Below, in pieces: positions 12,638 to 22,217 of a stretch of 64,000 nucleotides of DNA (positions within the stretch are counted from its first letter, which is position 1; each line of letters starts with the position of its first letter). The notes under the pieces are model-generated. The model searched no databases and was not told the origin of the DNA. It saw nothing but the letters and a program-made list of their open reading frames with translations. The stretch lies in assembly GCA_903863885.1 (NCBI GenBank), contig CAIPEB010000292.1:55742-119741 (forward strand), in the 5' to 3' direction. Position numbers and translations under genes: made by a program. This stretch comes from an uncultured Planctomycetaceae bacterium. Lineage in GTDB: Bacteria; Planctomycetota; Planctomycetia; Pirellulales; Pirellulaceae.

Positions 12638-13678
12638 ATGGCCACGGCTGTGGAAAGCACTAAGACATTGCCTAGTTCGCGACCCGGTCACGATGTCCGC
12701 ACTCTGACGGGTGTGCAGGTGTTGTCGATCGGCTCGTATGCCCCCGAACAGCGAGTATGCAACGAGGACCTTGCCGCGTTAGGTTACGACGACCAGTGGA
12801 TTGTGCAGCGGACGGGCATTCGCGAGCGGAGGCGGGCACCGGCGGAGATGGCGACAAGCGATCTGGCCTGGGAAGCTTCGCGACGTTGCCTGGATCAGGC
12901 AGGCGTTTCCGCCTCGGACGTCGATCTGGTTATCGTTGCAACGGTGACGCCCGATTCACCGATGCCTTCCACGGCATGCCATCTGCAACGGATGCTGGGA
13001 ACGCGCGGACCGTCGATGGACGTGAACGCAGCCTGTTCGGGCTTCATTTATGGCCTGATTACTGCCGCTCAGTTCATCCGGACCGGCTGCAGCCGTCGCG
13101 CCCTGGTCGTGGGCGCGGAGACAATGACACGGATCGTTAATCCGGCCGACAAGAAGACCTATCCCCTGTTCGGCGACGGAGCGGGCGCGGCACTCCTTGG
13201 CGCAGGCAGCAGTGAACAGGGGTTTCTGGCCTACTCGATGGGCTCAGACGGTCACGGCGCCCAACTTCTGGGTGTGCCGGGCGGTGGCAGCCGCGAACCG
13301 CTCACGCACGAAGGTCTGACTGCCGGCCGTCAGTTCATCCGGATGGACGGACGATCGGTGTTCAAATGGGCCGTGCGAACCGTCGCGGACACGACGCTGG
13401 ACGTTCTGGCCCACGCACACGTCGCGCCGGGCAGCGTTGATGTTGTCGCCCTGCATCAGGCGAATGAACGCATCATCAACGCGATCGTCGACGACCTCGG
13501 CTTTCATCGCGACAAGGTACTGGTCAACGTGGACAAATACGGCAACACCTCGGCAGCCAGCGTTCCGCTGGCATTGGATGAGGCCCAGTCTCAGGGTCGT
13601 CTGACCCCCGGTTCCCTGGTGTTGATGAGCGGCTTTGGCGCAGGTCTGACCTGGGGAACTGCCCTGTTTCGCTGGTAG
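12638..13678 (+). CDS. fabH: 3-oxoacyl-ACP synthase III
   Basis: This 346-residue condensing enzyme starts fatty acid synthesis by joining acetyl-CoA or another acyl-CoA to malonyl-ACP. The catalytic triad is complete: Cys133 in NAACSGF, His273 in ALHQAN and Asn303 in YGNTSAAS. The first 25 residues precede the usual family start and may be an extension; the ATG at 12638 is the only clear one. It lies nearly 9 kb from the polyketide cluster with unrelated genes between, so it is probably housekeeping, although it could in principle supply acyl chains. Confidence 0.93.
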   Translation: MATAVESTKTLPSSRPGHDVRTLTGVQVLSIGSYAPEQRVCNEDLAALGYDDQWIVQRTGIRERRRAPAEMATSDLAWEASRRCLDQAGVSASDVDLVIVATVTPDSPMPSTACHLQRMLGTRGPSMDVNAACSGFIYGLITAAQFIRTGCSRRALVVGAETMTRIVNPADKKTYPLFGDGAGAALLGAGSSEQGFLAYSMGSDGHGAQLLGVPGGGSREPLTHEGLTAGRQFIRMDGRSVFKWAVRTVADTTLDVLAHAHVAPGSVDVVALHQANERIINAIVDDLGFHRDKVLVNVDKYGNTSAASVPLALDEAQSQGRLTPGSLVLMSGFGAGLTWGTALFRW

Positions 13679-13855
13679 ATTCCCGTTCCCTGGCACGTGT
13701 CGACGATCTTTGCGCCGCGGAGCGGTCACGCCGCGGCTCGGCTATACTTCAGCTCGGCCGGCAACCCACGAACTCCATCGGATCGTCGCCCCGAATCGCC
13801 GACACGACTCGACGCAATCCGGGCGCGAGACTCCTACTCATCCATCGGACCGAAC

Positions 13856-15661
13856 ATGAGCAACCCCAGGAAATTACCCCAGCGCAGTCAAGTCCGCGTC
13901 GAAGACACGTGGGATCTCTCCAGCCTGTTCGCCGATGACGGCGAGTGGGAGAAGGCGTTTCGGAAATTCGAGAAACAGATTGCCCGGTACGCGGCTTTCC
14001 GCGGAAAACTGTCCGATGACGCGGCTACACTCGCGGCGTGCCTGGGATTCGACGCCGATCTGGATCGACTCGGCGAGCGAGTCGGAACCTACGCATTCCT
14101 CAAATCGGCCGAAGACCAGGGCAACAGCGACTACCAGCGGATGGTCGGCCGGTTTCAGAACGCCTCGACGCGTGCCTCGGAAGCAGCCAGCTTTATCCGC
14201 CCTGAAATCCTGGCTGTTCCGCCATCCAAGATCACCAGGCTGCTCGCGGCCCGTGAAATTCAACCGTTTCGCCTGTTGATCGAGCGGTTGCTGAGATACC
14301 GTCCGCACACGCTGGGCGAACGAGAAGAAAACCTGCTTGCCATGCAGGGCGAAATGGCCACCGCGGCAGGCCGCGCATTTCGCCAACTGCTGGACGCCGA
14401 TTTGAAATTCGGTTCGGTGGTCAACGAAAAAGGAAAATCGGTCGAGCTGTCGAATTCGTCTTTCAGCCAATTCCTGCAGTCTCCGCAACGTGACGTGCGC
14501 CGTAATGCATTCCACCAGTACTACGGCCAGTTTGTCGCACATGAAAACACGCTGGCGGCCACGCTGAACGGCTCCATCCAGAAAGACGTCTACTACGCTC
14601 GCGCCCGGGGCTACTCCAGTTCGCTGGCCGCGGCGTTGTTTCCCGACAATGTCCCGTCAACCGTTTACGACGGATTGATCGCGGCAGTGCGGAAGCATCT
14701 GCCTGCCGTGCACCACTACTATCAGGTCCGCCGGCGCAAGATGCGGCTGAAGACCATCCACCATTACGACACGTACGTCCCGATCCTCAGCGACCTGACG
14801 ACACGGCACCGCTGGAACGACGCCGTGAATGTGGTGCTCGCTTCCCTCGCACCGCTTGGCAGCGAATACTGCGGCGTGCTCGAAGGCGGACTGAGAGGGC
14901 GATGGTGCGACCGCTACGCCAACCAGGGCAAGCAGAGCGGGGCGTTCAGCTGCGGCAGCTTCGACGGCGCCCCTTACATCCTGATGAATTACAAACCGGA
15001 AGTGCTCGACGACGTGTTCACCCTCGCGCACGAGGCGGGACATTCCATGCACTCGTACTACTCCGCCCGCCACCAGCCATTCCTCTACTACAGCTATACC
15101 ATCTTCGTCGCCGAAGTGGCCAGCACCTTCAATGAACAGCTGCTGAGCCACCACCTGCTCATGCAGGCCAAGGACGACCAGCAACGTGCGTTTCTCATCA
15201 ATCGCGAGATCGACGGCATCCGGGCAACGATCGTGCGACAGACCATGTTCGCGGAATTCGAGAAGATCAGCCACGCCATGTGCGAGGCCGGCGAACCTCT
15301 GACGGTCAAGTCGTTGCGGCACATCTACCGCGGCCTGCTGCAGGACTACTTCGGTTCCGAGTTCACCCTGGATGAGGAACTGGAACTTGAATGCCTGCGA
15401 ATCCCGCACTTCTATCGATCGTTCTACGTGTACAAGTACGCAACGGGATTATCTGCCGCGATTGCCCTCAGCCGTCGAGTACTCCAGGGCGGGCCGAACG
15501 AACTCCAGGACTACCTGCGGTTTCTCCAGGGCGGGTGCTCCCAGGATCCGCTGGACCTGCTTCGCGGCGCGGGCGTGGATATGGAACGCCCCGAACCCGT
15601 CGAGACAGCGCTGCTGCACTTTGAACAGCGAATCGCGGAACTCGAACAACTGCTCGCTTGA
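13856..15661 (+). CDS. pepF: Oligoendopeptidase F (M3B zinc peptidase)
   Basis: The 601-residue protein matches the PepF/M3 family in length and layout: an all-helical N-terminal part (RVEDTWDLSSLF), then the zinc site HEAGHSMHS with His392, Glu393 and His396, and the downstream glutamate in VAEVASTFNE as third ligand. It cleaves short peptides in the cytoplasm. No signal peptide is seen. The frame is open back to 13697, but the conserved part starts just after the ATG at 13856. Confidence 0.93.
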   Translation: MSNPRKLPQRSQVRVEDTWDLSSLFADDGEWEKAFRKFEKQIARYAAFRGKLSDDAATLAACLGFDADLDRLGERVGTYAFLKSAEDQGNSDYQRMVGRFQNASTRASEAASFIRPEILAVPPSKITRLLAAREIQPFRLLIERLLRYRPHTLGEREENLLAMQGEMATAAGRAFRQLLDADLKFGSVVNEKGKSVELSNSSFSQFLQSPQRDVRRNAFHQYYGQFVAHENTLAATLNGSIQKDVYYARARGYSSSLAAALFPDNVPSTVYDGLIAAVRKHLPAVHHYYQVRRRKMRLKTIHHYDTYVPILSDLTTRHRWNDAVNVVLASLAPLGSEYCGVLEGGLRGRWCDRYANQGKQSGAFSCGSFDGAPYILMNYKPEVLDDVFTLAHEAGHSMHSYYSARHQPFLYYSYTIFVAEVASTFNEQLLSHHLLMQAKDDQQRAFLINREIDGIRATIVRQTMFAEFEKISHAMCEAGEPLTVKSLRHIYRGLLQDYFGSEFTLDEELELECLRIPHFYRSFYVYKYATGLSAAIALSRRVLQGGPNELQDYLRFLQGGCSQDPLDLLRGAGVDMERPEPVETALLHFEQRIAELEQLLA

Positions 15662-16165
15662 CAATCGCCAACCGGCAATTCTAAATAGCACTTGAGGGCA
15701 TCTCTTAAGCCCCCCTGCCTGACGGTCCGCTGAATTGCTAGCGTCCTAACTTCCTTTTATAACGATTATAGGGGTTGTGCCGGTATCCGCCAGAAACCTC
15801 TATATAGTCTGGGTTTATTAGGATCGCCCTAAAACGACCGTCGGCAGTGTCCTGCAGAAACTTCAGAAAATCTCAATTTTCGTAAGACGTTGTGGCGTTG
15901 AGCCTTGCTCACGAAAAGCCGTTAATTCGTCGAGATTTTCGTTTGCGAACCAGAGGGTTCTCCGACAAACTGGCTATATGGAGGGTGCATTGAAGTGCCC
16001 TCTTCTTATCTTCCAGGAATACGGTGATATGCACGGTATTTCGGGCGCAGGGCCCGTTGAGTACTTAGACTGTCGAGTGCTTGAACCGCTGATGCCCGAT
16101 CCGCCGAGAGCATGCACCACCGTGGGAAATCTCGTCGGGAGCGTGAAGTTCGAGGAAGTGGAAAG
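15662..16165. other. Long leader region before the YTV-like gene
   Basis: About 500 bases, AT-rich for this genome, with no convincing gene. It holds the promoter at 15735-15763 and a hairpin near 15979-16002 (GAGG..GCA pairing with TGC CCTC), which is followed by a pyrimidine-rich run. If the promoter is real, the mRNA leader is about 395 bases, long enough for RNA-level regulation. No known riboswitch motif was recognised. Confidence 0.4.
15735..15763 (+). promoter_or_regulatory. Candidate sigma-70-like promoter
   Basis: TTGCTA at 15735-15740 and TATAAC at 15758-15763 are 17 bases apart, matching consensus at four and five of six positions. It is the best promoter-like site in the region and points to the YTV-like gene. 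Confidence 0.5.
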
Positions 16166-17533
16166 ATGAGCGTCTCAAAAGCAAGACACTGCGGCGTACT
16201 GATTCTGTCAACGATTGCGGTGACCGGATTGTCGCGGGTGAGTGCTTACTCGCAGGAAATCGGTTGCGGCAGTTGCGTGGTTTACCGGACGATTTACGAA
16301 CAGGAGCCGGTCAAGGCTTATCGTCTGGAATACGACACAGTCATGCAGGAACAGGACCTCGTTGTGTCGCGCCAGCAATGGGTTACCGAGACGCGTGAAC
16401 GCCGCTATACGGTCGCCAAGCCGGTATTTGAGACGGCCACCCGTGAGGATCGCTACAAGGTGATGCGGCCCGTGATGGAAACCGAGACGCGCTATCAGCA
16501 GCAGATTGTGCGAAAGCCGGTCACGGAAACTGCAATGCAGAACCAGAACTACGTCGCGTACGAACCCGTCACGACAATGCGGACCGAGTACGTGGACCGT
16601 GGAAGCTATGTGGACCAGACCGTTTTCCATCCCGGCGCGACGCGCAATCAATTGCGGTGGATGCCGGGGGCGTGCGCCGTGGATCCCGCGTCGGGAACGT
16701 CCTACTACCAGCGAGGCGGACTGCAGTGGGTTCAGTCGCAGACCCCGGGCACGTATTCCGTGCAGCGTCAGTACGTCCCGAACGTCGTGGCTCAACAAGT
16801 TCCCCAGACCACCTACGTCCAGAAAGTGGTCACGCAACAAGTCCCGATTCAGGTGACTCGCTACGTCGATGAAGTAGTTCAGCAACCCGTATCCGTTCAG
16901 GTATGCAAATGGGTTGAACAGGAGATGGTGCGTCCCGTAACCGTGACGACCCAGCGAATCGAGTACGAGGAACGGGTGGAACCGGTACAGGTGCAGACCT
17001 GCCGGTGGGTGACCGAAACGCAGAAGATCCAGGTGCCCCGACAGGTTGCCAAATGGGTCGAATACACTTCGACTCGCCTGGTCGCGCGAAAGGTCGCAGT
17101 CAATGTGGCTGCGGATCCTTGCGCGGTAAACTACGCCCCGACGCCCTGCTGCGGTTCCGCGGTGTCCGTTCCCGCCGCAACAGTCACTCCGTCAGCGGCT
17201 GGCGCAACTGGCGGTCAACCGACGCCTGCCGACGTGAAGCCGGCCCTGGACCCGCGGAATCTGCCAGGAGCGGTTGAAAACCAGAATGTGCAGAAACCGG
17301 CCGGCGAACCGAGTCCGTCCAAGGAACCAGCCCCAGCCAAGGAAGCTGCCCCGGCAAATGGTCAGCCCGCTGCAAAGGAAGCAGCCCCGGCCAAGGAACC
17401 TGCTCCGGCGAATAATCAGCCCGCTGCAAAGGAACCTGCTCCGGCCAAAGACGTCGCTCCGCCTTCGGTCCTGAAGACAACGGCCAACGCCGATGCCCGA
17501 GGCCTCGTGCCCGTTCACTTCACCAGGCAGTAG
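16166..17533 (+). CDS. YTV-like secreted repeat protein
   Basis: A 455-residue exported protein. Residues 1-28 form a signal peptide (VLILSTIAVTGLS.. SAYSQE). From about 30 to 320 it has loose repeats of the type R(R/Y)YTVxKPVxETxxR and VxTxQVPxxVxRYV, rich in Tyr, Thr, Val, Gln and Glu, with paired cysteines (CGSC, PCC). The C-terminal 100 residues are low complexity, with a repeated AKEPAPAKE/ANGQPAAKE pattern. This recalls the YTV-motif proteins proposed as parts of the planctomycete cell envelope. That link rests on pattern likeness, not alignment. GAGG about ten bases upstream supports the ATG at 16166. Confidence 0.75.
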   Translation: MSVSKARHCGVLILSTIAVTGLSRVSAYSQEIGCGSCVVYRTIYEQEPVKAYRLEYDTVMQEQDLVVSRQQWVTETRERRYTVAKPVFETATREDRYKVMRPVMETETRYQQQIVRKPVTETAMQNQNYVAYEPVTTMRTEYVDRGSYVDQTVFHPGATRNQLRWMPGACAVDPASGTSYYQRGGLQWVQSQTPGTYSVQRQYVPNVVAQQVPQTTYVQKVVTQQVPIQVTRYVDEVVQQPVSVQVCKWVEQEMVRPVTVTTQRIEYEERVEPVQVQTCRWVTETQKIQVPRQVAKWVEYTSTRLVARKVAVNVAADPCAVNYAPTPCCGSAVSVPAATVTPSAAGATGGQPTPADVKPALDPRNLPGAVENQNVQKPAGEPSPSKEPAPAKEAAPANGQPAAKEAAPAKEPAPANNQPAAKEPAPAKDVAPPSVLKTTANADARGLVPVHFTRQ

Positions 17534-17543
17534 GGCTGTTCAG

Positions 17544-17557
17544 GCCGACTGGTCGGC
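17544..17557 (+). terminator. Hairpin after the YTV-like gene
   Basis: GCCGA-CTGG-TCGGC forms a perfect five-pair stem 11 bases after the stop codon. There is no T-run, so termination is uncertain. Confidence 0.3.
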
Positions 17558-17827
17558 AACGATTTCGCGTCTGACCGTGCAGCGTTTCCGCTGCGTGGTG
17601 CCATGAAACGCCGGTGCGTCGCCGTTTCGCATCCGTTGCCACGCCGTGCGAACCGGCACTCATGCCGGAGCAGCAACACCACTCTGCTTCTCAGGCTCGC
17701 CTGCCCTCCGCGTGCTTGCCGCTGTTCGATCGCGCAATTGACAGCTGATCGCACGGTCGTGACACTGTCGTGGAAGGGCATCGACTCCACTTGGCGAAAC
17801 TTCGCCGTTGCCGCGGGCCTCAAGCGC

Positions 17828-19021
17828 ATGTCTACCGGAACCGGTACCAATCCGACAGGGATCGCCGACAAACGAGTGGCGTTCGTTGGCAAGCTGGGAG
17901 GCGTGAATCGTCGCGAAGGCCAGCAGCTCGTGCGTCAGCATGGAGGAGTGCCGCTTCCTCGCTGCGATGCGACGGCCGACATCATCGTCATAGGCGCGGA
18001 TGTATTTCCGCTGGACGAAGAGGAAACGCTGCTGGATGAAAGCGTGCAACTGGCGGCCGCTGAGGGCCGGGCGGAGATCATCTCTGAGACGGAATTCTGG
18101 CAGCGACTGGGACTGATGGAAAACGAGCAGTCCGTACGGAAGCTTTATACGCCCGCAATGCTGGCGGAATTGCTGAACGTTTCCATAGCCACCATTCGGC
18201 GCTGGCACCGCCTGGGACTGATCCAGCCCACCCGCGAAGTGCATCGATTGCCGTATTTCGATTTCCAGGAGGTGAGCACCGCCCGTCGGCTGGCGCAGTT
18301 GATTGCCACGGGCGGCTCCGCCCAGAGCATTGAGAAGAAGCTCGCCAATCTCTCGCGATTCTTGCCCAATGTCGATCGACCACTCGCCCAACTCTCGGTG
18401 ATTGTCGAAGGCAAGCAGATCCTGTTGCGCCACGGCGAAGGACTGATAGAACCGGGCGGTCAATTGCGGATCGATTTCGGGGCTCTCGAAAGCAGGACCG
18501 AGCCCGCGGCGGAAGCAGCGACGGTGTCGCTGGCCGATTACCTCGCCGAGCAACGTCAATGTTCAACACCCGAGGAAATGCTGCGGGCTGCGGCGATGCT
18601 GGAGGATGAGGGCGAGTTGAAAGCTGCTGCGGAAATGTATCGGGCTGCCTTGGCCGGCGGCGGAGCGAATGCGCAAACCTGCTTCCAACTGGCCGAACTG
18701 CTCTACCGCATTGGAGACGTTGCCGCAGCGCGCGAACGGTACTTCATGACGATCGAGTTGGACGAGGATTTCGTCGAGGCCCGTGCAAACCTGGGATGCG
18801 TGCTGGCCGAAACCGGCGAGCTTGAGTTAGCAGTGGCCGCATTCCAGGGCACGCTGAGCTACCACCGCGACTACCCGGACGTCCATTACCACCTGGCCCG
18901 CACGCTCGACCAGCTGGGCCGGGCGGATGAGGCCAACCAATACTGGCACGCATTCCTGCAACTGGCTCCGGACAGCCCTTGGGCAGACGAGGCCCGCGGC
19001 CGGTTGAACATCTCCGGCTGA
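17828..19021 (+). CDS. BRCT-MerR HTH-TPR protein
   Basis: This 397-residue protein combines three parts. Residues 12-85 look like a BRCT domain of the DNA-ligase type (RVAFVGKLGGVNRREGQQLV..HGGV). Residues 100-165 hold a MerR-like helix-turn-helix (LYTPAMLAELLNVSIATIRR, then WHRLGLIQP). From about 240 to the end there are TPR repeats (AAAEMYRAAL, ARERYFMTIELDEDFVEARA). The set suggests a DNA-binding regulator with protein-binding repeats; the target is unknown. No effector cysteines typical of metal-sensing MerR proteins are seen. The frame is open from 17603, but the conserved part starts just after the ATG at 17828. Confidence 0.78.
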   Translation: MSTGTGTNPTGIADKRVAFVGKLGGVNRREGQQLVRQHGGVPLPRCDATADIIVIGADVFPLDEEETLLDESVQLAAAEGRAEIISETEFWQRLGLMENEQSVRKLYTPAMLAELLNVSIATIRRWHRLGLIQPTREVHRLPYFDFQEVSTARRLAQLIATGGSAQSIEKKLANLSRFLPNVDRPLAQLSVIVEGKQILLRHGEGLIEPGGQLRIDFGALESRTEPAAEAATVSLADYLAEQRQCSTPEEMLRAAAMLEDEGELKAAAEMYRAALAGGGANAQTCFQLAELLYRIGDVAAARERYFMTIELDEDFVEARANLGCVLAETGELELAVAAFQGTLSYHRDYPDVHYHLARTLDQLGRADEANQYWHAFLQLAPDSPWADEARGRLNISG

Positions 19022-19126
19022 ACTTGCCCGAAACCGGCCATCGATCCGGCGCGGCGCGATCTGGCCGGCGGGTTCTTCATGCCCCCCCGCTCTTCGGCCA
19101 GTCGGGCTGTGGTCGGCCCAGAGCCG

Positions 19127-20404
19127 TCAGACACCCACAACGGGGTGGATGATCGTTCCGGTACCCTTGGAGTTGGCGACGTCGAGCGTCGCGTAGACCG
19201 GCGTCATCAACTGAACGAAGAATGATTCGTTCAGCGGCGTCGCATCCCGTTTCACCTTGATGGTGATCGTCTTCTGCGTTTCGCCCTTGGCAAACGTCAG
19301 TGTGCCGGCAGAAACCGCCGTGTAGTCCAAACCGCTCTTGGCCGTGCCGTTAACGGTCTTGTACTTCACCGTCACCGGCGCGAACTGCGTTGCACCGTTC
19401 GAGGAACTCAGCGTCACGGTGAATACCATGTTAACGGTTGTGCCGGCGGGAGGATCGTCGACCGACGCGTTGGAAATACTCAACACAGGCTTCGGCGGCA
19501 GGGCAACCCGCGTCTGGTCCAGAATCGTGCGGCCGGCCATCGTGGTCAGCAAGAGCTGAGTGGCCTTATCCGGCGGCGTCGGAAGTCCGGAGATCCTGTA
19601 ACTGCCGCCAGCCTGGTTCCAAAGCAGGTCGATCTTGTCGCTGATCTTGCCGACCGATTTGCCGGCGGCATCAACCCAGGCCAGAGTCAGAGTGGCAACC
19701 GGCGTGGTCCGAGTGGCGGCTTTCTGCACCGGGCCTGTCGCCTTCAAATCGACATCCACCGACAGAACACCGGGGGCCACCGTCAGACCCTGCCAATTCG
19801 GCGTCGCTGACACAGCGACGTCGAATGCCTCGCTGTTGTTGGTCGGCGTGATCGTGCCCTTCCACGTGCCGGGCCCCGTGGCCGTCTGGCCCGAGGCGTT
19901 GGTCTTCTGCAAAGTGGTCGTCGCGACGACGGAAAAATCCTTCGTGTTAAAGGTGCCGGTCAGTGGCGTGCCGCTCGTCTCGTCGAGCACAATCGTGATC
20001 CGCCCGTTCGATTCGGTGACATCCTGGCCGGACTTGGTGAATTGCATATTGCCGGCGGGCCTTCCGGCAATGGTGGCAACAAGCGACCCCGAGACGTCCG
20101 CCTTGCCGGTGCCGTTCTGACCACTGTAGGTGATCGTCCCGCCCGTGATCGTGATCGGCCCGGTAACGCTGGCCGCAAACGGCGTCGGAATGTAGCCGCC
20201 TTTTAGACTCCCGGTCAGGGTACCTGCGGCCGTAAAGTCAACGGACTTCCAATTGAGTTGGAAGGGTGTCACCGACATCAAGTTTCGGTTTTCGAGCGAT
20301 TCGAGAAGCAGAGTCCGCCGCGGCCCCCGCCGGGCTTTCGAGTTGCGAGCTTTGCCGGAGTTCGAAGCCGCCAATCCAAACAAGCGAGAAAAAAAGAATG
20401 CCAT
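19127..20404 (-). CDS. Secreted Calx-beta domain protein, copy 1
   Basis: A 425-residue protein. The N-terminus has a basic stretch and the motif RRTLLLESLENRNLMS, the planctomycete LEPRxLL-like sequence found on large surface or secreted proteins. The centre is a Thr/Gly-rich beta domain (GTLTGSLKGGYIPTPF) and the C-terminal 110 residues form a Calx-beta domain (VTVKYKTVNGTAKSGLDYTA). Calx-beta domains bind calcium or act as spacers. AGGAG lies nine bases before the ATG at 20404. It is a tandem paralogue of the gene at 20783-22045. Confidence 0.82.
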   Translation of the reverse strand: MAFFFSRLFGLAASNSGKARNSKARRGPRRTLLLESLENRNLMSVTPFQLNWKSVDFTAAGTLTGSLKGGYIPTPFAASVTGPITITGGTITYSGQNGTGKADVSGSLVATIAGRPAGNMQFTKSGQDVTESNGRITIVLDETSGTPLTGTFNTKDFSVVATTTLQKTNASGQTATGPGTWKGTITPTNNSEAFDVAVSATPNWQGLTVAPGVLSVDVDLKATGPVQKAATRTTPVATLTLAWVDAAGKSVGKISDKIDLLWNQAGGSYRISGLPTPPDKATQLLLTTMAGRTILDQTRVALPPKPVLSISNASVDDPPAGTTVNMVFTVTLSSSNGATQFAPVTVKYKTVNGTAKSGLDYTAVSAGTLTFAKGETQKTITIKVKRDATPLNESFFVQLMTPVYATLDVANSKGTGTIIHPVVGV

Positions 20405-20486
20405 CCTCGTAGCTCCTGAAATCCGGAAACGGCCCGCACCCGAGTCAAAGACCGACCTCTGGGCAAGTAGACAAGGCCACCTTATC

Positions 20487-20514
20487 TGTCTACCTGCCCC
20501 ATCCATTATGTCAA
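20487..20514 (-). promoter_or_regulatory. Promoter of Calx-beta copy 1
   Basis: On the minus strand TTGACA (20514-20509) and TAGACA (20492-20487) are 16 bases apart. The block TTGACATAATGG and the spacing are the same in front of copy 2, while the bases between have drifted. Confidence 0.65.
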
Positions 20515-20575
20515 CTAAACCCAAATAACCCAAACACCCTTTTCTTCCAAAACCACTCCATTTTTGCCGGAAAAC

Positions 20576-20586
20576 ATGCCTGGCAT
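20576..20586. promoter_or_regulatory. Palindrome upstream of Calx-beta copy 1 promoter
   Basis: ATGCCTGGCAT is an inverted repeat with one central base. It lies about 63 bases upstream of the -35 box. Copy 2 has the same core TGCCTGGCAT at nearly the same distance, so it may be a regulator site. Confidence 0.45.
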
Positions 20587-20710
20587 GGATTACGTGGACC
20601 ACCACCCCCCCCCACGCAGGGCATGACGGCTTCGCGAGAAGGCGGGCGCAAATGGACCGGCACGGAATAGGCACGTCGGGTGGGAGAACAAATCAGACAT
20701 GGAATACCGT

Positions 20711-20739
20711 GCGGTCCCTACCCGTTGGGCAGGGACCGC
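20711..20739 (-). terminator. Hairpin after Calx-beta copy 2
   Basis: GCGGTCCCT pairs perfectly with AGGGACCGC, and an inner CCC/GGG extends the stem around a three-base loop. It lies 44 bases after the stop codon of copy 2. No T-run follows, so it may stabilise or end the transcript. Confidence 0.55.
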
Positions 20740-20782
20740 CATTGGTAAACCGCGATTAAATCGTCAGACCGTCCGACGCGGA

Positions 20783-22045
20783 CTACGGGAGTGGAGTGCT
20801 CGCGATATACCCAACCGCCGTGGGATCAAAGAGCGTAGCATAGGTGGGCAGCGACAACTGAACGTTGAACTGCTCAACCAGGCCCAGGATTTCGGTTCTG
20901 TCCCGCTTGATGGGCACAACGATCGTGAGTGTCGATTTGGCTTGGAGGTTATCGACGGCAAACGTCAACGTGCCGGTCTTCGGCTGGTAATCCGAGCCGC
21001 TCTTTGCCGTTCCGTTGACTGTTTTGTACTTCACAGTAACCGGGGCAAACTGGAATGCGTCAGTCCTATCCAGGGTCACGGTGAAAACCGCATTGGCCAT
21101 CCCATTCGGTTGCGGCTCGTCGATATAAACGTCGCTTACGCTCAGGGTCGGCTTGGCTGGCAGAGCCACCATGGTCTGGTCGAGCACCGTGCGACCGGCA
21201 ACAGTCTTCAGCAGCAGATGAGTGGCTTTTGAGGGCGGTACGGGAAGCCCCGAGACCGTAAATGTGCCGCCCGCCTGATTCCACAGCAGAGTAATCTTGT
21301 CGCTGATCTTGCCCACCGACTTGCCGGTGGCATCGGCCCAGGCCAGAGTCATCGTGGCGACCGGCGTGGTCCGGGTAGCGGCCTTTTGCGCAGGCCCGGT
21401 TACGGTCAGGTCGATGTTTACCGAAAGGCCAGCCCAATTCGGCGTCACGCTGTTCACTACAACGTCGAATGGATCGGGGTTGGTCGGGGTGATCACGCCC
21501 CTCCAAGTCCCGGGTCCGGTCGCGGTCTGCCCCGACCCGTTCGTTTTCTCCAGTGTGGTGCTTGCGACAACAGAGAAGTCTTTGACATTAAACTTGCCCG
21601 TCAACGGCGTGCCGGTTGCATCGCCGAGTTGCATCGTGAACTGGCCGTTGTTTTCGGTGACTCCCTGACCTGTCTTGTCGATATTCAGGCTGCCCGCGGA
21701 TCTTCCGGCTACACTGGCTGCCAGCGTACCCTTCACATCTGCCGTGCCCGCACCGGACTGGCCGACATATACGATTGATCCATTTGTGACCGTGACCGGT
21801 CCATTGACCGAAGCCACATAGGGCGAAGGGATATAGCCACCCTTCAGGCTGCCCGTCATGGTGCCGGTAGCCGTGAATTTCACTTCCTTCCAGTCAAGGT
21901 CTATTGGAGTGACGGCCATCATGGCCCGCTGCTCCAGCGATTCCATCAGCAGGGCCCGCCTCCGCGTTCTCTGACCGTTGAATTTGCGGACCTTCTTGGT
22001 TCGCGAAGCAGCCAATCCGAGCCAGCGGGAGAAATTGATTGCCAT
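20783..22045 (-). CDS. Secreted Calx-beta domain protein, copy 2
   Basis: This 420-residue paralogue of the gene at 19127-20404 shares the whole layout: a basic N-terminus, LLMESLEQRAMMAVTP, the beta domain (GTMTGSLKGGYIPSPY) and a Calx-beta C-terminus (VTVKYKTVNGTAKSGSDY). Copy 2 has a longer last loop (EILGLVEQFNVQLSLPTYAT). Duplication is obvious from the translated sequences, with many identical blocks. AGGAG lies before the ATG at 22045, as in copy 1. Both probably act outside the cytoplasm. Confidence 0.82.
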   Translation of the reverse strand: MAINFSRWLGLAASRTKKVRKFNGQRTRRRALLMESLEQRAMMAVTPIDLDWKEVKFTATGTMTGSLKGGYIPSPYVASVNGPVTVTNGSIVYVGQSGAGTADVKGTLAASVAGRSAGSLNIDKTGQGVTENNGQFTMQLGDATGTPLTGKFNVKDFSVVASTTLEKTNGSGQTATGPGTWRGVITPTNPDPFDVVVNSVTPNWAGLSVNIDLTVTGPAQKAATRTTPVATMTLAWADATGKSVGKISDKITLLWNQAGGTFTVSGLPVPPSKATHLLLKTVAGRTVLDQTMVALPAKPTLSVSDVYIDEPQPNGMANAVFTVTLDRTDAFQFAPVTVKYKTVNGTAKSGSDYQPKTGTLTFAVDNLQAKSTLTIVVPIKRDRTEILGLVEQFNVQLSLPTYATLFDPTAVGYIASTPLP

Positions 22046-22128
22046 CCTCTTAGCTCCTCACATACGCACGCGGACCACAAGGCAGAACATGCCGGAACTC
22101 GTGGCCACAGGGAAAAGACCAACCTATG

Positions 22129-22156
22129 TATCTACCCAAATCGCCCATTATGTCAA
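22129..22156 (-). promoter_or_regulatory. Promoter of Calx-beta copy 2
   Basis: TTGACA (22156-22151) and TAGATA (22134-22129) are 16 bases apart on the minus strand. The same boxes and spacing precede copy 1. Confidence 0.65.
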
Positions 22157-22217
22157 CACAATTCGCACCCCCTAGACAAAGTTTACCACCCACACCCCCT
22201 ATCCTTACTAACAATCG

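Noticed and set aside
12638..13678. FabH as a member of the polyketide cluster
   Set aside because: Nearly 9 kb away with unrelated genes between; better read as housekeeping.
15979..16002. Terminator before the YTV-like gene
   Set aside because: Stem is bulged and the following run is mixed pyrimidines; noted as a leader hairpin only.
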